The translations under genes were made by a program, and so were the position numbers. From the NCBI RefSeq assembly GCF_000426385.1, contig NZ_AUFG01000004.1, forward strand, positions 1 through 64,000: a stretch of 64,000 nucleotides of DNA. Direction: 5' to 3'. Positions 7,907-18,157 of this stretch are shown here, one piece after another. The stretch is from Arsenicicoccus bolidensis DSM 15745. Lineage in GTDB: Bacteria; Actinomycetota; Actinomycetes; Actinomycetales; Dermatophilaceae. How positions within the stretch are numbered: position 1 is the stretch's first letter; each line of letters opens with the position of its first letter. The notes beneath the pieces are model-generated. The model saw only the letters and a program-made list of their open reading frames with translations, did no database searches and was not told the origin of the DNA.

Positions 7907-8868
7907 TCGACTTCCGCTACCACCTTGTCTCCGTCATCGCGATCTTCATGGCCCTGGCCGTGGGGATCGTGCTGGGCGCGGGTCCCCTCAAGGAGGACAT
8001 CGGCACGACGTTGACCTCCGAGATCACCAAGCTGCGCGAGGACAAGGCCGCGCTCAACGGTGAGCTGACCACCGCCCGCCGATCCGTGGCGGCGGGCGAG
8101 AGCTATGCCGCTGCCAGCCGCCCGGTGGTCCTGGCCGGCCGCCTCGCCGACCGGCGGGTCGTCGTCGTGGCCGCCGCCGGCGCGGACGAGCAGGTCGTGA
8201 GCGGCGTGCAGACCGCCCTGAGCGAGTCCGGCGCCACCGTGGCGTCCGTCGTCCGGCTGAGCGACGAGTGGACGCGTCCGGCCTCGGCCGGCGAGCTCAC
8301 GGCCTCGGTCCGCCAGGCCGCCGAGGCCCTGCAGATCGACACGCGCGCCGTCGGCGACGGACTGCTGCCAGGCACCGTGCTGGGTCGGGCCGCCCTCACC
8401 GGGCCGGTCCAGGACCGGGGCCAGGTCGACGCGTCCCGGGCCCGTCAGGCCTTCGAGGTGCTGCGCGGCAAGGGTCTGCTCAGCGTGCGCGGCGAGGACC
8501 CGACCGGGGCCACCCTCCTCGTGACGGTGGCCGCCCCCATGGTGGCCAACCCCGCCGCGGGCACCGGGCCCCAGGTGCAGGCCTATGCCCGGCTCGTCCG
8601 GGGCGCCGACGCCGTCTCCAACGGCTCCGTGCTCGTCTCGCCGACCCGCCCGACCGACGACGCGGACAACCTCAGCCCCGCTGCCGTGGTGAGCGGCGTC
8701 CGCGCGGACCGAGCCACGGCGGCCGCCGTCTCCACGGTCGACGACGCCGACCGCGCCATGGGTCAGGTCGCCACCGCCGTCGCCCTGGCGGCCCAGCAGC
8801 AGGGTGGTGCCGGTCGTTACGGCATCGGCTCCGACGCCGAGTCCGTCATCCCCGACCTCGGCCGGTGA
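7903..8868 (+). CDS. mctB: MctB / SteB family membrane-anchored coiled-coil protein
   Basis: The 321-residue protein starts with a single transmembrane helix (residues 8-27, VSVIAIFMALAVGIVLGAG). Next comes a coiled coil of about 40 residues (EITKLREDKAALNGELTTA) and a secreted domain. This is the Rv1698/Cg1604 family. M. tuberculosis Rv1698 was named MctB for a copper-related phenotype; the C. glutamicum protein is SteB, partner of SteA in cell separation. The translational coupling to steA here (GTGA overlap) fits the SteA-SteB reading better than a copper role. No copper-binding Cys or His cluster is visible. Confidence 0.88.
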   Translation: MIDFRYHLVSVIAIFMALAVGIVLGAGPLKEDIGTTLTSEITKLREDKAALNGELTTARRSVAAGESYAAASRPVVLAGRLADRRVVVVAAAGADEQVVSGVQTALSESGATVASVVRLSDEWTRPASAGELTASVRQAAEALQIDTRAVGDGLLPGTVLGRAALTGPVQDRGQVDASRARQAFEVLRGKGLLSVRGEDPTGATLLVTVAAPMVANPAAGTGPQVQAYARLVRGADAVSNGSVLVSPTRPTDDADNLSPAAVVSGVRADRATAAAVSTVDDADRAMGQVATAVALAAQQQGGAGRYGIGSDAESVIPDLGR

Positions 8869-8872
8869 GTCG

Positions 8873-9763
8873 ATGAGCGTCGTCACCTCGGGCGTCGCGG
8901 CCGCCCTCGCGGCCGCCCTCACGGCCGCCGTCGCGGCCCGGGCGGCCGCGCGGCTCGGCGCCCGCCGCCCGCCGCTGGGCCGCGCGGTGTGGGACCGCAC
9001 CAACCACGCCGGCCGGACGGTCACCCTCCTCGAGGGACCCGCCTGGGCCCTGGGCGCGGTCGTCCCGCTGGCGATCCACCGATCGCCGGCCGCCCGCGCA
9101 GGGCTGCTCGCCACCACGGCCGCAGCGTCGCTGGGCGCCCTCGACGACCACGTCGGCAGCACCGCGGTCAAGGGTCTGCGTGGCCACCTCGCCGCGCTGC
9201 GTCGTGGCGAGCCGACCACCGGCGTGGTCAAGATCGTCGGCCTGGCCGCCACCGGTGTCCTCGCCACCGCCCTCATCGACCGGCCCCGGTGGGGGAGCGC
9301 TCGTCCGGGAGCCGCCGAGCTGCTCGGGCTCCTCGTCGGCGGAGCGGTCGTCGCGGGTGCCGCCAACCTCGTCAACCTCTTCGACCTGCGGCCCGGGCGA
9401 GCCCTCAAGGTCGTCCTGCTGACCGCGCCGCTCACCGCGACGCTCACCCACAGCCGTGACCAGGTCGGCCCTCCCACTCGCACCCGCGACGCCGCGACCC
9501 TCGCGAGCGCGGCCGTCGGCGCCTCCCTCGGTCTGCTCCCGGACGACCTCGCCGGGCGCTCGATGCTGGGCGACACGGGGGCCAACGCCGCCGGGGCGCT
9601 GCTCGGCACGGCGGTGGTCGCCGGGTGCCGGCTCCCCGGGCGGGCCGTGGCGCTCGCCATACTGACCGGTCTGGTGCTGGCCAGCGAGCGGGTGAGCTTC
9701 ACCGCCGTGATCGAGTCGAGCCCGGTGCTGCGCACCGTCGACGCGTGGGGCCGCGCCACGTGA
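8873..9763 (+). CDS. MraY/WecA-like polyprenyl-phosphate sugar-phosphate transferase homologue (divergent)
   Basis: A 296-residue multi-pass membrane protein. It keeps the three landmark motifs of the MraY/WecA/TagO family in weakened form: GALDDHVGS (paired Asp of the DDxxK motif), NLVNLFDLRPGRALK (cf. NxxNxxDGxxGLA) and MLGDTGANAAGALLG (cf. MGDxGSxxLG). The HHH loop of true MraY is not visible. The family transfers a sugar-1-phosphate from a UDP-sugar onto a polyprenyl phosphate. It is embedded between steB and a MurJ-like flippase with 4-bp spacing and overlap, suggesting a linked envelope task. Catalytic competence is an inference from the retained Asp residues; it could be a non-catalytic relative. 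Start is ATG 8873. Confidence 0.6.
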   Translation: MSVVTSGVAAALAAALTAAVAARAAARLGARRPPLGRAVWDRTNHAGRTVTLLEGPAWALGAVVPLAIHRSPAARAGLLATTAAASLGALDDHVGSTAVKGLRGHLAALRRGEPTTGVVKIVGLAATGVLATALIDRPRWGSARPGAAELLGLLVGGAVVAGAANLVNLFDLRPGRALKVVLLTAPLTATLTHSRDQVGPPTRTRDAATLASAAVGASLGLLPDDLAGRSMLGDTGANAAGALLGTAVVAGCRLPGRAVALAILTGLVLASERVSFTAVIESSPVLRTVDAWGRAT

Positions 9764-11412
9764 GCGCCCGCGCGGTCCGGGGGATCGCGGCGGCCAGCGG
9801 ACTGATCGCCGTCCTGACCCTGCTGGCGCGGATCGTGGGGTTCGGCCGGTGGCTGACCTTCTCCGGCCAGGTCGGGGCGGGGTGCGTCGGCACGGCCTAC
9901 TCCGCCGCCAACACCGTGCCCAACGTCCTCTACGAGGTCGCCGCCGGGGGAGCCCTGGCGGCGGTCGCGGTGCCCGTCGTGGCCGGCTACCTCGCGGACG
10001 ACGACCACGAGCGCGCCGACCAGGTCGTCTCGGCCCTGCTGGGCTGGGCCTGCGTGATCCTGGTGCCCCTCGCCGTCGTCCTGGCCCTCGTGGCGGATCC
10101 CGTCGCGGGCTTCCTGCTGCCGGACGAGGCGTGCGCGTCGCAGCGGGAGCTGGCCACGCGGATGCTGTCGTGGTTCGCCCCGCAGATCCCGCTCTACGGC
10201 ATCGGCGTCGTCGCGGCGGGAGCCCTGCAGGCCCGCCGGCGGTTCGCCTGGCCCGCCCTCGTCCCCCTGCTGTCCAGCCTCGTCGTCATCGGCGCCTACG
10301 TCGCCTACGGCCGTATGGCGCCCCCCGGCGCCACGGGCGCGACGCTGCCGGACGGGGCCCTGGTGGCGCTCGCGGGCGGCACGACGCTCGGGGTGGTGAC
10401 GCTGAGCCTGCCGCTGCTGATCCCCTTGTGGCGCAGCGGTGCTCGGCTGCGCCCGACCCTGCGGCTGCCCGACGGTGCGGGGCGCCGGGTGCGCCGGCTC
10501 GCCGCCGCCGGGATCGTCGCCCTGCTCGCCCAGCAGGCCGCCGTGCTGGCGACCGTGTGGATCGCCGACCACCGCGGCGGGACGGGCGTGCTCAACGTCT
10601 ACCAGTACGTCCAGGCGGTCTACGTCCTGCCCTACGCCGTGCTCGCCGTGCCGGTGGCGACGGCGGTGTTCCCCTCGCTGACGCAGGGTGGGGGAGAGCG
10701 CGCGCCGGTCGCTCCCGAGGTCTCCGCCCGCCTGTCGCGCTCGGTGCGCGTGGTGGCGCTGTCGGGCTCGCTCGGGGCCGCCGTCCTCGTGGCGGCCGCA
10801 CCCGCGGTCGGGCGGTTCTTCGCCGCCATCGACGCCGGCCGGCACCACGGCCAGGGGCCCGACCTCGTGACCACCGTCGACCTCGGCCTGACCGCGTTCG
10901 CGCCGGGGCTGCTCGGCTACGGCCTGGTCGCGCTCCTGACCCGCGCGCTCTACGTCCGTGGGCGCCCGTCCGTCGCCGCCGGCTGGGCGGCGGCCGGGTG
11001 GGCCGTGGCGGCTCTCGTGCCGTTCGCCCTCACCGCCGGGGACGCGACCGCGGCGTCCACGATCACCGCCCTCGGGGTGGCGAGCAGCATCGGGATGACG
11101 CTGGCGGGGCTGGGGCTGCTCGTGGCCGTGCGTCAGGCCTGGGGGACCGGGGCCACCGCCGGGCTGTCCAGGGGGGTGGCCGGAGCCGTCCTCGCCATAC
11201 CGCTGGCCGGCGTCGCCGGGCGGCTCGTCGCCGGCTGGTGGCCCGACTCGAGCGCCTCGGGCGCCGGGCACATCGCCGGGCACGTCGCCCTCGGTCTCGC
11301 GAGCGGGGCGGTCGCGCTCGCCGTCTGGGTGGGTGTCGCCGCCGTCACCGATCGCGCGGGCGTGCGGTCGCTCGTCGGCGCTGTCCGGGGGGCGGTTCGT
11401 CGGGGCGGTTGA
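9760..11412 (+). CDS. MurJ/MviN-like lipid flippase (MOP superfamily)
   Basis: A 550-residue integral membrane protein with about 14 predicted hydrophobic segments. The N-terminal pattern LARIVGFGRWLTF, then NTVPNVLYEVAAGGALAAV, is that of MurJ/MviN (RxxGFxR ... PNxLRxLxxEGA). MurJ flips lipid-linked peptidoglycan precursors across the membrane. The start is GTG 9760, overlapping the MraY-like stop by 4 bases. Actinobacteria normally encode their essential murJ elsewhere, so this may be a paralogue that flips the product of the neighbouring transferase; that is inference. Confidence 0.8.
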   Translation: MSARAVRGIAAASGLIAVLTLLARIVGFGRWLTFSGQVGAGCVGTAYSAANTVPNVLYEVAAGGALAAVAVPVVAGYLADDDHERADQVVSALLGWACVILVPLAVVLALVADPVAGFLLPDEACASQRELATRMLSWFAPQIPLYGIGVVAAGALQARRRFAWPALVPLLSSLVVIGAYVAYGRMAPPGATGATLPDGALVALAGGTTLGVVTLSLPLLIPLWRSGARLRPTLRLPDGAGRRVRRLAAAGIVALLAQQAAVLATVWIADHRGGTGVLNVYQYVQAVYVLPYAVLAVPVATAVFPSLTQGGGERAPVAPEVSARLSRSVRVVALSGSLGAAVLVAAAPAVGRFFAAIDAGRHHGQGPDLVTTVDLGLTAFAPGLLGYGLVALLTRALYVRGRPSVAAGWAAAGWAVAALVPFALTAGDATAASTITALGVASSIGMTLAGLGLLVAVRQAWGTGATAGLSRGVAGAVLAIPLAGVAGRLVAGWWPDSSASGAGHIAGHVALGLASGAVALAVWVGVAAVTDRAGVRSLVGAVRGAVRRGG

Positions 11413-11437
11413 TCCCCGTTCGTGGTGAACTACTGCC

Positions 11438-14306
<2,869 letters not shown>

Positions 14307-14312
14307 GGACGT

Positions 14313-14981
14313 ATGACGGACAACGGTTTCCGCGGGACCCCGGTCCTCGGCGGCGAGGACATCGCCGACCGTATCGAGCCGCGCCCCGTCCTCGAGTCGC
14401 ACGTCCTGCACGAGGGCTATGTCTTCGACCTCGTGTCGGAGACCGCGGACCTCGGTGAGGCGGGGGAGGTGCGCCGGGAGTTCCTGCGCCACCCCGGCGC
14501 CGTCGCGATCGTCGCGCTGGACGCCGAGGACCGCGTCGTGCTGATCCAGCAGTACCGACACCCCGTGCGGGCCCTGGACTGGGAGATCCCGGCCGGGCTG
14601 CTCGACGTCGAGGGGGAGGACCCCGCCGTGGCCGCGTCCCGCGAGCTGCTCGAGGAGGCCGACCTGCGCGCCGAGCGGTGGGACGTGCTCATCGACTACT
14701 GGACCACCCCTGGCGGCAACGACGAGGCGATCCGCATCTATCTCGCGCGCGACCTGTCCGACGTGCCCGAGGACGAGCGCCACGACCGCGAGGGCGAGGA
14801 GCTCGGCATGCCGACCGCCTGGGTCTCGCTCGACGAGGCGCACGCCGCGGTGCTGGCCGGACGACTGCACAACCCGTCCGCGTGCCTCGGGATCCTCGCG
14901 GCCCACGCCTCGCGTGCGGGCGGCTGGTCCTCGCTGCGCCCGGTCGACAGCCCCTGGCCCGAGCACCCGGCCCACCGATGA
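14313..14981 (+). CDS. Nudix hydrolase, ADP-ribose pyrophosphatase (Rv1700-like)
   Basis: The 222-residue protein carries a Nudix box, GLLDVEGEDPAVAASRELLE, at about residues 94-115. It has the one-residue insertion between G and E that is typical of the actinobacterial ADP-ribose pyrophosphatases, and AD in place of the usual xG at the end of the box. QQYRHPV and the downstream TTPGG loop are also characteristic of the ADPRase subfamily. It hydrolyses ADP-ribose to AMP and ribose-5-phosphate. It lies 6 bases after pyrG, as in M. tuberculosis. Confidence 0.9.
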   Translation: MTDNGFRGTPVLGGEDIADRIEPRPVLESHVLHEGYVFDLVSETADLGEAGEVRREFLRHPGAVAIVALDAEDRVVLIQQYRHPVRALDWEIPAGLLDVEGEDPAVAASRELLEEADLRAERWDVLIDYWTTPGGNDEAIRIYLARDLSDVPEDERHDREGEELGMPTAWVSLDEAHAAVLAGRLHNPSACLGILAAHASRAGGWSSLRPVDSPWPEHPAHR

Positions 14982-15376
14982 GCGGCGGGGCCTTCGGCAT
15001 ACCGTCCCGCCCCTCCCCGCAGGAGTGCCCCTGCGGATCGGGCCGGCCGTATGCCGACTGCTGCCGCCCGCTGCACGTCGGCCGCCGCCAGGCGAGCACC
15101 CCCGAGGAGCTGATGCGGTCGCGCTACAGCGCGTTCGTGGTGGGCGACGCGGAGCACCTCCTGCAGACCTGGGACCCGGCGACCCGTCCGGGCGACCTTC
15201 GGCTCGACACCGACCGCGAGTGGGCGGGGTTGGACGTCGTCCGCGCCGAGGGCGACACCGTGGAGTACCGCGCGCACTGCGTCGTGGGCGGACGCAGGCA
15301 CGTCCTGCACGAGATCAGCCGGTTCCGGCGGGTGCTCGGGCGCTGGGTCTACGTCGACGGGGAGTTCCGCGACTGA
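14978..15376 (+). CDS. YchJ/UPF0225 family protein with an N-terminal SEC-C zinc motif
   Basis: The 132-residue protein starts at ATG 14978, overlapping the Nudix stop by 4 bases. Residues 13-32 hold the SEC-C zinc motif (ECPCGSGRPYADCC). This is followed by a YchJ core with TPEELMRSRYSAFVVGD and an NTF2-like C-terminal region (FRRVLGRWVYVDGEF). Biochemical function of the family is unknown; SEC-C motifs bind zinc and, in SecA, contact SecB. M. tuberculosis has xerD after the Nudix gene, so the conserved order ends here. Confidence 0.85.
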   Translation: MSGGAFGIPSRPSPQECPCGSGRPYADCCRPLHVGRRQASTPEELMRSRYSAFVVGDAEHLLQTWDPATRPGDLRLDTDREWAGLDVVRAEGDTVEYRAHCVVGGRRHVLHEISRFRRVLGRWVYVDGEFRD

Positions 15377-15404
15377 CGGCGCACGCCCGGCGTCGGTCTC
15401 GCGG

Positions 15405-15832
15405 TCAGCCGAGCGTCAGCTGGCCGTCGTCGGCGATCGGGAAGGCACCCCAGGCGATCTCCCACAGGTAGCCGTCCGGGTCGGCGACGAAGCCGGAGTA
15501 GCCGCCCCAGAAGGCCTCGGCCGGCGCCTTGACGACGGTGCCGCCCGCCGTCTCCGCCGCGGCGACCACCTCGTCCACCTCGTGGCGCTCACGACAGTTG
15601 TGCGCCAGCGTGATCCCGGGGAAGCGCGAGCGCTGCTGGTCGGCGAACCCCGGGCCCACGTCGTCCGCCAGCGCCTCGTAGCCGTAGAGCGACAGCCGCG
15701 TGCCGCGGTCGCGAAGAAGGTGACGTCGTCGTGGTCGCTGGCCGGGGCGACGCCGAGCCAGGTCGAGTAGAACGCGGTCGAGCGGGCCAGGTCGCTGACG
15801 CCGAGCGTGACCAGTGAGATGCGGGGCTCCAT
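15405..15832 (-). pseudogene. VOC (glyoxalase/bleomycin-resistance) family protein, frameshifted
   Basis: The N-terminal half reads from ATG 15832 in one frame (ISLVTLGVSDLARSTAFY, then FFATAARG). The C-terminal half (GGTVVKAPAEAFWGGYSG, FVADPDGYLWEIAWG) is in another frame. Both belong to one VOC domain of about 142 residues. Inserting one base near 15709-15712 (reading GCGGACCGC instead of GCGACCGC on the coding strand) restores FFADRGTRLSLYGYEAL and a continuous protein. It is therefore either a recent single-base deletion or a sequencing error in a GC-rich tract. It is last in the minus-strand SRPBCC-membrane protein-VOC operon. Confidence 0.85.
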
Positions 15833-15836
15833 GGCC

Positions 15837-16169
15837 CTAGCCTCGCCGACGCTGCCGGTATCCCGCCACCGCGGCCAGCAGCAACGGACCCCAGAGCAGG
15901 ATCGGCAGGTAGCACGCGATGCGGACGGCGCCCACCCGCTCGCCCCAGCCCTGGACGAGACCGAGGGCGAGCACCCCGGCGAGGACCTGGACGATGCTCA
16001 GTCCCCAGACGTAGCCCTCCTCGCCGGCGTGCAGGCGCTGCAGGTCCGCCGTGCCTGGCAGGGCCCCGTGGAGCATCAGCAGGCGCCATACGGCCGAGGG
16101 GAGGGTGGACAGGAAGGCCGCCCAGGCGACGACCACGGCCCAGCGCTGCGGCGGGTGCCGCGTGCTCAC
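15837..16169 (-). CDS. Small integral membrane protein, three or four helices
   Basis: The 110-residue protein starts at GTG 16169, overlapping the SRPBCC stop (GTGA), and ends 4 bases before the VOC start. Three clear hydrophobic segments are visible: about residues 8-28 (WAVVVAWAAFLSTLPSAVW), 48-70 (VWGLSIVQVLAGVLALGL) and 77-101 (ACYLPILLWGPLLLAAVAGY). The C-terminus is basic (RQRRRG). I do not recognise the family. Its tight packing suggests regulation by the TetR protein upstream. Confidence 0.75.
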   Translation of the reverse strand: MSTRHPPQRWAVVVAWAAFLSTLPSAVWRLLMLHGALPGTADLQRLHAGEEGYVWGLSIVQVLAGVLALGLVQGWGERVGAVRIACYLPILLWGPLLLAAVAGYRQRRRG

Positions 16170-16738
16170 GGGCTCGGGCGCTCCGCGCGGCGGGCGACGG
16201 CCCGCAGGATGTCGCGCCGGAGCAGCCCCGAGAACGGCGCGATGACGGTCCAGTAGGACCGGAAGCGTCGCCGGGCGACGTCGTCCGTCGCGTCGGAGCG
16301 GGTGGTCGTCTCGAGGTGGGTGCGACCGCCGGGCAACGGGGTCAGGCGGAAGTCCATGCCATAGCGGAGCCACCCCGGCTCGGCGAACTCCCGCAGCTCG
16401 TCGAGGGACTCGATGGGGCGCTGTGCGTCCGCGCGGGGCTCCCAGGGGCGTCCGACCATCCCGCTGGAGTAGTAGCTCGGTGGCTCGAGGTGGGTCGGTC
16501 GGCCGGGGCCGCGCGGGTCGGTGAGGAGGTCGTCGCCGACGTCGAGCCGCCCGCCGCTGCGCACGGCGATGAGCGGCCGGGCGATCAGGAGGTCGGCCCA
16601 GCGGGTGGCGAGGAGGGCGTCCCAGACGCGGTCGGGGGTGGCGGCGACGATGATGTCGTGGTGCTCGACGAACTCCGCGTCGGGCAGCGCGGTGGCCAGG
16701 GGCGAGGAGTTTTCTAGAACTCCGGTTCTAGTGAACAT
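16166..16738 (-). CDS. SRPBCC (START-like) family protein
   Basis: The 190-residue protein has the polyketide cyclase/START pattern EHHDIIVAATPDRVWDALL at its N-terminus and a C-terminal helix (FRSYWTVIAPFSGLLRRDIL) that packs over the ligand cavity. These proteins bind hydrophobic small molecules. It is divergent from tetR with only 28 bases between ATGs. The ATG at 16738 is the only clear candidate, but a perfect inverted repeat lies within the first ten codons, so the true start might be a rarer codon further in. First gene of a three-gene operon. Confidence 0.75.
   Translation of the reverse strand: MFTRTGVLENSSPLATALPDAEFVEHHDIIVAATPDRVWDALLATRWADLLIARPLIAVRSGGRLDVGDDLLTDPRGPGRPTHLEPPSYYSSGMVGRPWEPRADAQRPIESLDELREFAEPGWLRYGMDFRLTPLPGGRTHLETTTRSDATDDVARRRFRSYWTVIAPFSGLLRRDILRAVARRAERPSP
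16714..16731. promoter_or_regulatory. Inverted repeat, probable TetR operator
   Basis: CTAGAAC (16714-16720), spacer TCCG, GTTCTAG (16725-16731): a perfect 7-bp inverted repeat. It lies between the divergent tetR and SRPBCC genes, next to the proposed tetR -35 box and inside the start of the SRPBCC frame. Position and symmetry fit a TetR-family operator that controls both directions. Confidence 0.65.
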
Positions 16739-16760
16739 GATCTAAAACCAGGCCTAGGAT
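16732..16760 (+). promoter_or_regulatory. Probable leaderless promoter of tetR
   Basis: TGAACA (16732-16737), a 17-bp spacer and TAGGAT (16755-16760) form a plausible sigma-70-type promoter. The expected transcript start is at about 16767, the A of the tetR ATG, so the message would be leaderless. This is consistent with the absence of a ribosome binding site. Confidence 0.55.
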
Positions 16761-16766
16761 GCAGCC

Positions 16767-17411
16767 ATGGCAAGACCCGCGAAGTTCACGACCGAGGACC
16801 TGCTCGACGGCGCCCTGAGAGCCGTTGCGGCCCATGGCACCTCGGCGACCCTGGCGCAGGTGGCCCAGGAGGTCGGGGCCCCGATGGGGTCGATCTACCA
16901 CCGCTACGCGTCGCGCGAGCACCTGTTCGTCGCGCTGTGGCTGCGGTCGATCCGGGCCTTGCACGTCGGGCTGCTGGCCACGCGCGAGATCGACGATCCG
17001 CGAGAAGCCTTGCTCGCGCAGGCGATCCACATCCCGCGCTGGTGCCGCGACCATCCCGACGTGGCGCTCGCGATGACGCTCTACCGCCAGCGGCAGCTGC
17101 TCGCCGCGCCGCCCGCGGGCCTCGAGGACGAGGTGCGCACGCTCAACGACGAGGTGCGGGCGCTGGGCCGGGAGCAGACCGTGGCGTTCTACGGCAGGCG
17201 CGACGACCACCTCGAGCAGGTCATGGCCCTGGCCGTCCGCCAGTGTCCCTACGGCCTGGTCCGGCCGTTCATCGGGAGCGGTATGCCGCTGCCCCCGTGG
17301 ATCGACGACGCCTGCGTCGCGGCCGCCGCCGCCATCCTCGACCTCGAGAAGCCCGAGAAGCCCGAGAAGCCCGAGAAGCCCGAGAAGCCCGAGAAGCCCG
17401 AGAAGCCCTGA
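16767..17411 (+). CDS. TetR-family transcriptional regulator
   Basis: The 214-residue protein has the TetR helix-turn-helix at residues 5-50 (LAQVAQEVGAPMGSIYHRY then ASREHLFVAL). The rest is an all-helical ligand-binding domain. It is divergent from the SRPBCC-membrane-VOC operon and probably represses it through the inverted repeat between them. The C-terminus ends in seven perfect EKP tripeptides, an unusual tail that is the product of a 9-bp tandem repeat. The stop is 3 bases from the end of the convergent CDF gene. Confidence 0.9.
   Translation: MARPAKFTTEDLLDGALRAVAAHGTSATLAQVAQEVGAPMGSIYHRYASREHLFVALWLRSIRALHVGLLATREIDDPREALLAQAIHIPRWCRDHPDVALAMTLYRQRQLLAAPPAGLEDEVRTLNDEVRALGREQTVAFYGRRDDHLEQVMALAVRQCPYGLVRPFIGSGMPLPPWIDDACVAAAAAILDLEKPEKPEKPEKPEKPEKPEKP
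17346..17408 (+). repeat. 9-bp tandem repeat (GAGAAGCCC)x7
   Basis: Seven uninterrupted, identical copies of GAGAAGCCC end exactly at the tetR stop codon and encode (EKP)7. Perfect identity implies recent slippage and probable copy-number variation between strains. Confidence 0.95.
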
Positions 17412-17414
17412 GCC

Positions 17415-18047
17415 TCAGTCGATCTCTCCGGCAAGGGCCTTCGCCGCCAGCCGCTCCTCCTCCGCGAGCTCCCACACCTCGCGGGCCGCGGTCGCGTTGA
17501 CCACCACGATGACCAGGCCGAGCACGATGTCCGGCCAGCCCGAGCCCGTCCACCAGGTCACGAGGCCCATGACGATGATCGCGGCGTTGACGACGACGTC
17601 GTTGCGCGCCGCCAGGAAGGCCGCCGTCGTCATCGACCCGCCGTGGTGGCGGATCCGAGCCAGGACCCACGTGCACAGGCCGTTGACGACGATCGCGCCG
17701 CCCGCCGTGAGCACCAGGGCGCGGACGTCAGGCGCCTGCGGGTCCGACACCTTCGTGAACGCCTGCCACGCGGCGGCGAGGGCCGGCACGCAGATGATCG
17801 CCGCCATGGCCCGGCCCGCGAGCGACCGGGCGTGCAGCGACCAGCCGAGCGCGAGGGCGATCAGCAGGTTGACCGCGGTGTCCTCCAGGAAGTCCACCGA
17901 GTCGGCGAACAGCGACACCGACCCGATGGTGAGCGCGACCCCCGCCTCGACGACGAAGTACGCGAGGTTGAGGGCGGCCACGACGAGCACCGTCCGGCGC
18001 AGGACGGCGGGGGTGATGGCGGTGGGCGCGGACGGCATACGGCCCAT
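17415..18047 (-). CDS. CDF-family cation transporter, short form with altered metal site
   Basis: The 210-residue membrane protein has six hydrophobic segments of the cation diffusion facilitator type. TM2 carries SLFADSVDFLED, giving the DxxxD variant of the HxxxD metal motif. In TM5 (LAARNDVVVNAAI) the aspartate is kept, but the residue four positions earlier, normally His, is Ala. The usual C-terminal cytoplasmic domain is missing. The family exports Zn, Co, Cd, Fe or Mn by proton antiport. Metal specificity here cannot be assigned and may be unusual. Start is ATG 18047, with ATG 18035 as an alternative. Confidence 0.82.
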   Translation of the reverse strand: MGRMPSAPTAITPAVLRRTVLVVAALNLAYFVVEAGVALTIGSVSLFADSVDFLEDTAVNLLIALALGWSLHARSLAGRAMAAIICVPALAAAWQAFTKVSDPQAPDVRALVLTAGGAIVVNGLCTWVLARIRHHGGSMTTAAFLAARNDVVVNAAIIVMGLVTWWTGSGWPDIVLGLVIVVVNATAAREVWELAEEERLAAKALAGEID

Positions 18048-18052
18048 TGTCG

Positions 18053-18082
18053 TTTAGCCGGGAGCACGTGAGTCCGTAGGAT
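18053..18082 (+). promoter_or_regulatory. Probable aspS promoter
   Basis: TTTAGC (18053-18058), an 18-bp spacer and TAGGAT (18077-18082). Transcription would begin at about 18089, where an in-frame GTG opens a 23-codon extension of aspS. Immediately after, GTGCGTCGCC and GGCGCAC can form a small hairpin. Assignment is by consensus only. Confidence 0.5.
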
Positions 18083-18157
18083 GGCCGGGTGCGTCGCCAG
18101 CCGCGGCGCACCACCGGGACCACCACCCACGAGACCACCTCTCCACGAGACAAAGGA

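Noticed and set aside
17346-17408. CRISPR-like or satellite array
   Set aside because: The 9-bp units have no spacers and encode (EKP)7 at the end of tetR; it is a coding microsatellite.
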